64,000 bases of DNA from NCBI RefSeq assembly GCF_018446385.1, contig NC_056000.1:49756722-49820721 (forward strand). Direction: 5' to 3'. Below are positions 56,817 to 64,000 of the stretch, in pieces. The notes below the pieces were generated by a model that did not search any database, was not told the DNA's origin, and saw only the letters and a program-made list of their open reading frames with translations. The DNA comes from Zingiber officinale (Eukaryota; Streptophyta; Magnoliopsida; Zingiberales; Zingiberaceae). The first letter of the stretch is position 1. Each line of letters begins with the position of its first letter. Position numbers and translations under genes: made by a program.

Positions 56817-57642
56817 TATATTTTTTAAAAAATGCATCCCACTATATATGATGAATGAATAAATAAATAATGGTTGATTAATTATAATTAAACTGATGCT
56901 CGGCTTGGGCCTCTAAATCTAATCTAGATTTGCTTTGTCTCCATTGGATACGCCTTGTCTCCTGACGACCAGCATACCATAGAACACTCTCATGCATCTC
57001 ATGGACTTGGCACTGCTGGATCGATCGAAACAACTGCATAATATTTATCTCTATCTATGGCCGTGCAGGTCAGAGCTAGAGGAGGATGAACTGATGTCAT
57101 GCATGGATGATGGATCCTACTCATTGCTGATGCACTGTAATTTGACAAGAGGATAATTAGGGTTTGCAAGTGCCATGCATGTACGAAGCTTTTTAACTGA
57201 GAAGGACTGATTACTGCTTCTTCTTCTTCCATGCATGCAGCATTTTATTTATATGTATATATTCGCTTCCGCACGACATGCATGTGACGCGATGAAGAGG
57301 CTCATGGCTCGAGGTATTGGGAAATGCGAATCCAGTCAATCATAAATTAATAGCAAGATCATTTTTCCGTTTTTACTGAATCGTCCTTGTCTCACCTTCC
57401 ATTTTCACTCAAAACACGCTTTTATATACACAAGAATATTAGTTTACTCGTCTCATGATGTGGGACTCATGAGGATCAGGTATATTTTTAATTTTTTTTT
57501 AGAGTTTAAAATTTCGGTAAATAAGAAAAAAATTTCTGAATAAAACTTCAATTTTACATGAGCCCCATCTTAAAAAAAAAAAAATATATTCACTCTATGT
57601 ATATAAAATTTTATTTACTTCAATTCTCTCGTATAAACATTG

Positions 57643-58303
57643 TTACCTAATTATCTATTATATTTTTTAATTTAGAAAAAAAAGTTAAAAAATGAGTATA
57701 ATTTCTCTTAAATTCAGCACTTTAAATTATAATTGAATATATTTTCTATCAAATTGAGCACAATTTTTTTCCCGTTTAATATAATTTCTCCTAAATTTAA
57801 TACCATTTAAAGAGAGTTTAGTATATTTTTCATCCAATTGAGCACTATTTAAAGAGAATCTAGTATATTTTTCATTCAATTGAGGTGGAAAAAGAGTCAT
57901 GCTCAATTTAATAGAAAATACACTAGATTCTAGTTAAATATGCTGAATTTAAGAGAAATTATATTCATTTTAGACTTTATATCTAAAAAATATGAGAGAC
58001 AATTAGGTAAATTAGTATCCATTATATTTGGTTAGCGAGTGGAAAATTGAGATGGTTTTTTTCTCGCTTAATATAATTTTTCTTAAATTCAGCACCATTT
58101 AAAGAGAATTTAGTATATTTTTAATCTAATTGAGCACTATTTAAATAAAATCTAGTATATTTTTATCCAATTGAGGTGGAAAAAGAGTCATGTTCAATTT
58201 GATAGAAAATATACTAAATTCTAATTTAATGTGTTGAATTTAAGAGGAATTATACTCATTTTTGGACTTTTTATGCCTAAAAAATATGAGTGACAATTAG
58301 GTA
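57643..58303. mobile_element. Foldback MITE with a tandemly duplicated right half
   Basis: TTACCTAATTATCT at 57643 is mirrored by AATTAGGTAA ending at 58010, and the arms continue through AATTTCTCTTAAATTCAGCA (57700-57719) and TGCTGAATTTAAGAGAAATT (57941-57960), giving a long inverted repeat without coding capacity. A second right half (about 58066-58303), again ending AATTAGGTAA, follows. Both ends run on into the same flank (ATTAGTATCCATTATATTTG and ATTAATATCCATCATGTTTG), so the duplicated unit of about 300 bp includes DNA outside the MITE. Confidence 0.78.
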
Positions 58304-59279
58304 AATTAATATCCATCATGTTTGATTAGGGAGTGGAAACAAAATTTTTTTAGTAATGGGGACTACATGCAAAGCTTTATTTATAATTGGGGGCTGCATG
58401 TAAATTTTTCCTTAAAATTTAGTGATATATGTAGGATGGAATCGGGTAGGGACTCGTCCTATAACCATCTTACCCAATCCCCGTCCCGATAAAAATTGGG
58501 AATCATTTTTTCTGCAGATCCCGTACCCGACAAATGTCGGGATCCGAATGTTCGAGATCTCATCGGGTAGGGAGATGATATCTCGAATGTTCAAATATTT
58601 TCATTATACAACAACATTTTGAGTCAATATTACCATGTTCTAGGATCCATATTTCAAGTCTAATTACCACCGAGACTCAATCTCGCAATAGATAATTTAC
58701 AAAACCAAGAACAGAATATAAAAGTGGAAACATTAGCTTCAATGTCTTGAACACGATTATTAAAAGATTACTGGAATTTTGATGAAATATTTACACAATA
58801 ACCTTTTCCTGTCTTTCAATCATCATAGTTACAAGAAACTTGAACAAATACAGAAATAAACAACTATCTAAACAAAGGAAAGCATAAACATTAGCATTGT
58901 AATTTTTCTTATGACACATGAAATAAATTTTGTAGCTCTTGCAATTAATATTCCACAAAGGGGGTTTCAATCCCACATGATCACCACCAATGTTCATAAA
59001 TGACTTCATCAATACTCCATGTTTACAAGAAATTTTCATGCAGAAACTAATATAAAACTTAGGGCTTTCAGGTAAATGAAAAGATATACATTAATAGAGA
59101 TAACAACAGTCAGTTACTTGATTATGAAAATGTTAGTTACTTGATTATGAAAATGTTAGTGGGTAACTAAGTGGATGTCTTAAAGATCATCATTCACAAA
59201 ATACTAGTGCTGATGATATTCAGATTCTTTAATATCAGGTAAGCAGGAGCATCCATAATTAAGCAATGAGGGTACCTAC
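58304..59279. other. Intergenic sequence left of solo LTR K7
   Basis: No gene is seen. 58435-58575 repeats CGGGTAGGGA/TCCCGTACCCGA-like words in both orientations, suggesting another degraded inverted-repeat element. A 24-base tandem duplication (GTTACTTGATTATGAAAATG type) lies at 59112-59160. The part nearest 59279 may continue the hAT element cut by K7. Confidence 0.45.
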
Positions 59280-61687
59280 TGTTGGAGTGTATACTGAAAG
59301 CCTAAGCTTTGTAAACATTCATTATGAATAAAGAATCACATTTGGTCAAATTGTCTACATTTGTTTGTAGTTATTCAATTAATTTATATTGTAGATAACA
59401 TAACATGCGGTGTCATATGCAGAAGATAATGTTATCAGTACCTTATAAATTATAAACAGTAGCTCACGACCAAAATGGAAAGGAACAAACCATTAGAAGG
59501 TCGTAGTGTAATTAGGTATCAGTTTATCTTGACTGTATAATTACACTAGTACACTTAGAGTGTATTGAGTAGGACCATTTGAGGTCGTTTCTTTTATACT
59601 GATTTTATAAAGAAACAAAGACCTCGGTTATTATGGAAGTGCGTGCTCTTAATCCTAATATAATAACAAGCACATATATTTGATATTTATTTCTTTAATT
59701 TATCAATGGGTGAGATTTAGTTCGATGAATCAATAAGCCCGATAAGTTGGGAAATGATATCACTTATAGTGTGTGTTGTTGATTATAGAAAGAGTGTCCT
59801 AGAGATACTAGGTTGAGAATGTCCCCAAGAGGAGATCATAAGGATTGTCATGTTAAACCCTGCAGGTGGACTTAGTCCGACATGACGATAAGGTTGAGTG
59901 GTACTACTCTTGGACTAAGATATTAATTAAATGAGTTGTCAGTAACTCACTTAATTAGTGGACATTCGATATCTTAAACACAGGGAGACTAACACACTCA
60001 TAATAAGAAGGAGCCCAAAAATGTAATTTGGGATTGGTGCGGTAGTTCAATGATAGTTCTCTAGTGGAATGAATTATCATTGATAAAATTAAGTTGTGTG
60101 TTCGGGGCGAACACGGGATGTTTAATTTTATCGGGAGACCAAAACCAATTCCTCCTCTCGGTCCCTATCGTAGCCTCTTATTTGTAGAGTTCTATACCCA
60201 CCTATACCCACCTTCTATTCCCACCCAATTGGGGCCGGCCAAGCTAGCTTGGGAACAAGCTAGGGCCGGCCTAGGTATGAATTTGGGTGGCCGGCCCTAG
60301 CTTGAACCCAAGCTAGTGGGGGCCGGCCAAATTAAATTAAAAAAGAAATTTAATTTTAATTTTTTATTATTACGTGGAAGATATAATTTAAAGAGAATTA
60401 AAATTAAAATATCTCTCTTGTAAAAGATCTACAAAAGATTAAAGAAAGAGATTAGATCTCTTTCCTTATTTGTAGATTGGAGAGATGTTTTATTTTCTCT
60501 TTAAAAATTATTCACATGTTGATAAAATTAAAATTATAGAAATTTCCTTTTATTAACCATGAAGAGATTTTTAAAGAGAAATTTTATTTTTTAAAATTTC
60601 CGGAAACAAATTAGGAAGTTTTAATTTGTTGATTGAAACTCTCCTAATTTGCTCTTTTGATTGTGGCCGGCCATCACAAGTTGATTGGGAAATTTTATTT
60701 TATTTTTCTCAATTAATTCATGTCAAGGAAAATTGAGAAAATTTTATTGTAATTAAATTTCCTAATTTGCCTAGGCCAAGGAATATAAAAGAAGGGGTGA
60801 GGGTGCCTTCATGAGACACAACCTCTATTATTTTCTCTCCCTCTTTTGTTCCTTGGTGTGGCCGACCATCCTCTCCCTCTCTTCCTCTTGTGGTGGCCGA
60901 ACCTCTCTCCCTTCCTTGGAGCTCTTGTGGTGGCCGGATACTACTTGGAGAAGAAGAAGAAGAAGGAGAGAAAGCTAGCATCTCTTGGAGCTTGGTTAGT
61001 ATTTTGGTTTTCTTCTTTGGTGAAGTTCTTCCTTTGTGGCCGAACCTTGCTTGGAGGAGAAGAAGGTGGTTAGTGGTTTCTCATCTCGGTAGATCGTTGC
61101 CCACACAATGTCCGAGGTTAGAAGAGGAATACGGTAGAAGATCAAGAGGTTTTTCTACAAGGTATAACTAGTAATTTTTATTTCCGCATCATGCTAGTTA
61201 TTTATGGAAATAATACCAAATACAAGAGGCTTACGTTCTAGAATTTCGAATATGTTTTTCGATATTGTGTTCTTTTATTTTTTCTTTTCCTTGTGATTTG
61301 ATTGTTCTCTTTGGTTAACCTAAAGTTATTTTAGGAAATTAAATATTAACTTTCTATAAAAGGTTTTGTATAGTCGGTGGTGGTTGCTCCCATATCCAAG
61401 AAGGCCATGTGCCTCGCCACGTCAGTACTGGGAACCAATTATGGAAATTAATATTTAATGGAATTAATAACTTAAGGAGACTTGGGTCGAACGTGTAAAG
61501 TTCCGCAGGAGATCCAAGTCAAAACCTAAAAGAACAAATAGATTAAGTTTTGGATCAAACGTGTTAAGTTCCGCAGGCGATCCAAAATTTAATTTAAAAG
61601 AACACATGGTAGCTAGGAAAAGGTTCAGACCTTTGTACAAAATTTTTGTACAGTGGCACCTATAGGTTTTCCGAGTAGCAACCAACA
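59280..61687 (+). mobile_element. Solo LTR of copia K, copy K7 (2408 bp), with target duplication
   Basis: Ends are TGTTGGAGTG and ACCAACA. The target CCTAC is repeated exactly (59275-59279 and 61688-61692). The TATA box TATAAAAG is at 60784-60791. GGCCGGCC-bounded stem-loops lie at 60233-60271 and 60289-60328. No internal sequence remains, so unequal LTR recombination removed it. Confidence 0.94.
60784..60791 (+). promoter_or_regulatory. TATA box of the copia K LTR promoter
   Basis: TATAAAAG lies about 1.5 kb into the LTR and is kept at the same place in K1 (821), K4 (14034), K5 (18665) and inverted K3 (11441), which marks the U3-R boundary of the family. Confidence 0.75.
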
Positions 61688-61692
61688 CCTAC

Positions 61693-62750
61693 AAACAACA
61701 AATATCATATAAGCATAATCTATAGTCTATACCAAGATAAACAAGTTAAATATTGACTTACTTGTGACCACTTCTTCACAATCCTTATAAAAGTTGAATT
61801 TGTCTTCTGTCGGCTTCTTGTATAAGTTAATTTCTTCACCTTTAAGCCAGTCACTAGTATACACTAGTGCCTCCGCCATTTGGGAATGCAATGATGCCCT
61901 AAATGGATCTACAACCCTCCTCCCAAGGATAAAACATTCTCACTAGCAACAATAGATGAAGGGACTGAAAAAATATCATTGGCAATCTTAGAAAAGACTG
62001 GAAATGTCGTTGTATTCCCTTTCTACCATTCCAAAATATCGAAGCTTGAGCTTCATTTCACAAAAGGATCCAAGAAGTACTTGTCCACCTCATTGGTTAT
62101 TTCTGCTTGCTTTTGAGTTTTTCTTACTTGAGCCGTTTTCAGATGGTAGTTTAGTTTAATGGGATCATTTTTATATATTTCCATTAATATGATCCAAACG
62201 TAAATTTTCTTTATATGCATGATACAACTCCATTAGACAATTTTTTAAACAGTCAACAAAGGATTGTATTTTACTAGCATCCAATTTCATATCTTCCAAA
62301 TGGATCCCAATCATTTGAAGTTTATAACGAGGTTCTAGAATGTGACCTAGGAAAACAAGCTTGTTCACCTTCTTAAGATTACCCCAATACTTCTTAAACT
62401 TACTCTCCATTCTCTTAGCAATTTCTTGCAATGAAGGATCAGTGGTGTCAAGTATTGTCTCATTGATGGCCACCCTCATTGCAACTATTTCCTCCCAAAT
62501 CAAGGGTGATGTCTTTTTCTTGGTAGCACTGAGTTGCAGTGTAGTATCATGAAACCTCTTGAGAAAGTTCACAAACTTGCGCCTTCTCCCAATCTTTTTC
62601 TATGGGAGGCCCCACTCTCTTTTTCTTCTCCAAACCATCTACCTCTTCAAAGTATTTAACAAATTGAACATTCTCTGCCATCCTACCAAATACTTTCTTA
62701 AACTTGTATGCAACAAAAAGCATTGTATGGATAGAATTCCATCTTGTAGG
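61693..62750 (-). pseudogene. hAT transposase relic, RICESLEEPER-like
   Basis: On the minus strand the sequence opens at 62750 with PTRWNS and FKKVFGRMAENVQFVKYFEE. A 133-codon frame (62572-62171) follows, with NFLKRFHDTTLQLSATKKK, then a central block (MRVAINETILDTTDPSLQEI, MESKFKKYWGNLKKVNKLVF). After frame breaks, near 62050-61880, come traces of the C-terminal dimerisation domain (FPVFSKIANDIFSVPSS, then VASENVLSLGGG). This is the order in plant BED-type RICESLEEPER proteins, which descend from hAT transposases. Its N-terminal part is cut off by LTR K8, and LTR K7 sits at its other side. Several stops and shifts make it inactive. Confidence 0.82.
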
Positions 62751-64000
62751 TGTTGGTTGCTACTCGGAAAGCCTAGAGGTTCCACTGTACAAAAATTTTG
62801 TACAAAGGTCTGAACCTTTTCCTAGCTACCATATGTTCTTTTAAATTAAATTTTGGATTGCCTGCGGAACTTAACACGTTTGATCCAAAACTTAATATAT
62901 TTGTTCTTTTAGGTTTTGACTTGGATCTCCTGCGGAACTTAACACGTTCGACCCAAATCACCTTAAGTTATTAATTCCATTAAATATTAATTTCCATAAT
63001 TGGTTCCCAGTACTGACGTGGCGAGGCACATGACCTTCTTGGATATGGGAGCAACCACCACCGACTAGACAAAACCTTTTATAGAAATCTAATATTTAAT
63101 TTCCTAAAATAACTTTAGGTTAACTGAAAAGAACAATCAAATCACAAGGAAAAATAAAACAAAAGAACACAACTTCGAAAAACATATTCGAAATACTAGA
63201 ATCGTAAGCCTCTTGTATTTGGTATTATTTCCATAAATAACTAGCATGATGCAGAAAGAAAAATTACTAGTTATACCTTTTAGAAAGACCTCTTGATCTT
63301 CTACCGTATTCCTCTTCTAACCTCGGACGTTGTGTGGGCAACGATCTTTCGAGATGAGAAACTACCAAGCACCTTCTTCTCCTCCTAGCTAGGTTCGGCC
63401 AACACAAAGAAGCTTCACCAAGGACGAAGAACAAAACACCAACCAAGCTCCAAGGGATACAAGCTATCTCTCCTCCTTCTTCTTCTTCTCCAAGTAGTAT
63501 CCGGCCACCACAAGAGCTCCAAGCCAATAGAGAAGGTTCGGCCACCACCAAGAGGAAGAGAGGAAGAGAGGTTGGCCGGCCACAACACCAAGGAAAAGAG
63601 GGAGAGAAATAATAGAGGTTGTATCTCATGAAGGCACCCTCACCCCTTCTTTTATATTCCTTGGCCTAGGCAAATTAGGAAATTTAATTACAATAAAATT
63701 TCCTCAATTTCCTTGACATGATTTAATTTAGAAAAATAAAACAAAATTTCCAAATTAAACTTCAATGGCCGGCCACATCATTGGAGAGCAAATTGGACAA
63801 GTTTTAATCAACAATTAAAACTTCCTAATTTATTTCCGGAAATTTTAAAAATAAAATTTCTATTTAAAAATCTCTTCATGGTTGATAAAAGGAAATTTCT
63901 ATAATTTTAATTTATCAACATGTGGATAATGTTTAAAGAGAAAATAAAATAACTCTCCAATCTACAAATAAGGAAAGAGATCTAATCTCTTTCTTTAATC
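62751..64000 (-). mobile_element. Inverted LTR of copia K, copy K8 (cut by window edge)
   Basis: The plus strand starts TGTTGGTTGCTACTCGG, the complement of the LTR 3' end, and follows K7 in reverse to the window end. The base context before it (GTAGG, 62746-62750) is the complement of CCTAC. It interrupts the hAT transposase at its PTRWNS codons. Whether it is solo or belongs to a full element lies outside the window. Confidence 0.88.

Larger units (their letters stand above)
53559..57642. other. AT-rich intergenic DNA with a LINE scrap
   Basis: Apart from the LINE-like piece at 54570-54720 and an AAT repeat at 56783-56816, I see no gene or element. 54990-55010 has a short GGGGGCAT triplication. 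The 77-codon minus-strand frame at 56999-57232 matches nothing I know. Confidence 0.5.

Noticed and set aside
1..64000. tRNA, rRNA, organellar or bacterial gene content
   Set aside because: I looked for T-loop words, rRNA-like blocks and compact operons and found none apart from the U2-like locus.

Overview
The window looks like a chromosomal segment of a flowering plant, most likely a monocot; a ginger-type (Zingiberales) genome is my low-confidence guess. The grounds are the transposon lineages (Angela-type Ty1/copia, Tat-type Ty3/gypsy with an archaeal-type RNase H, SIRE-like gag elements), two hAT transposase relics, and one spliced R2R3-MYB gene. Almost everything else is transposon sequence in layers; I see nothing bacterial or organellar.

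Layout. 1-19.4 kb is a mosaic of one copia family with about 2.4 kb LTRs (called K here; eight LTR copies in the window) and a decayed Tat-type gypsy element that carries a 64-bp tandem array and an antisense coiled-coil ORF. 20.7-31.8 kb is a minus-strand gag-only LTR element (B, duplicated target TATTT) with a second gag-only element (C, duplicated target ACTCT) inserted in it. 32.2-33.5 kb is a solo LTR (E). 33.5-40.1 kb is the 5' part of another gag element (D) whose LTR was split by a solo K LTR. 40.1-41.1 kb is a hAT relic. 41.5-41.7 kb is a U2 snRNA-like locus with recognisable promoter elements. 42.7-43.7 kb is the MYB gene, the only ordinary protein-coding gene I can support, in a mostly unique stretch (41.1-47.1 kb). 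47.1-53.6 kb is an old LTR (G) split by a third gag-only element (F). 53.6-59.3 kb is AT-rich intergenic DNA with a LINE scrap and a MITE. 59.3-64 kb holds two K LTRs in opposite orientation, inserted at and inside a RICESLEEPER-like hAT transposase relic.

How it fits together. Nesting gives relative ages: hAT and G are old; B, D, E, F and the gypsy element are intermediate; C, the K solo LTRs and the MITE inside the F LTR are late. The gag-only elements B, C and F have LTRs, primer binding sites, polypurine tracts and gag but no pol. They match the published TR-GAG class of non-autonomous retrotransposons, which would depend on enzymes from related full-length elements elsewhere.

Most unusual signal. 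The LTRs of several families are packed with arrays of short stem-loops whose arms change together (for example CCAGACG/CGTCTGG, CCAAGCG/CGCTTGG and CCAGCTA/TAGCTGG in neighbouring repeat units). Different families use different palindromic cores (GATC-rich, GTCGAC, GGCGCC). Paired change of the arms implies that pairing is maintained or regenerated; what it does is unknown. All boundaries were read by eye, so those without a target-site duplication are approximate.
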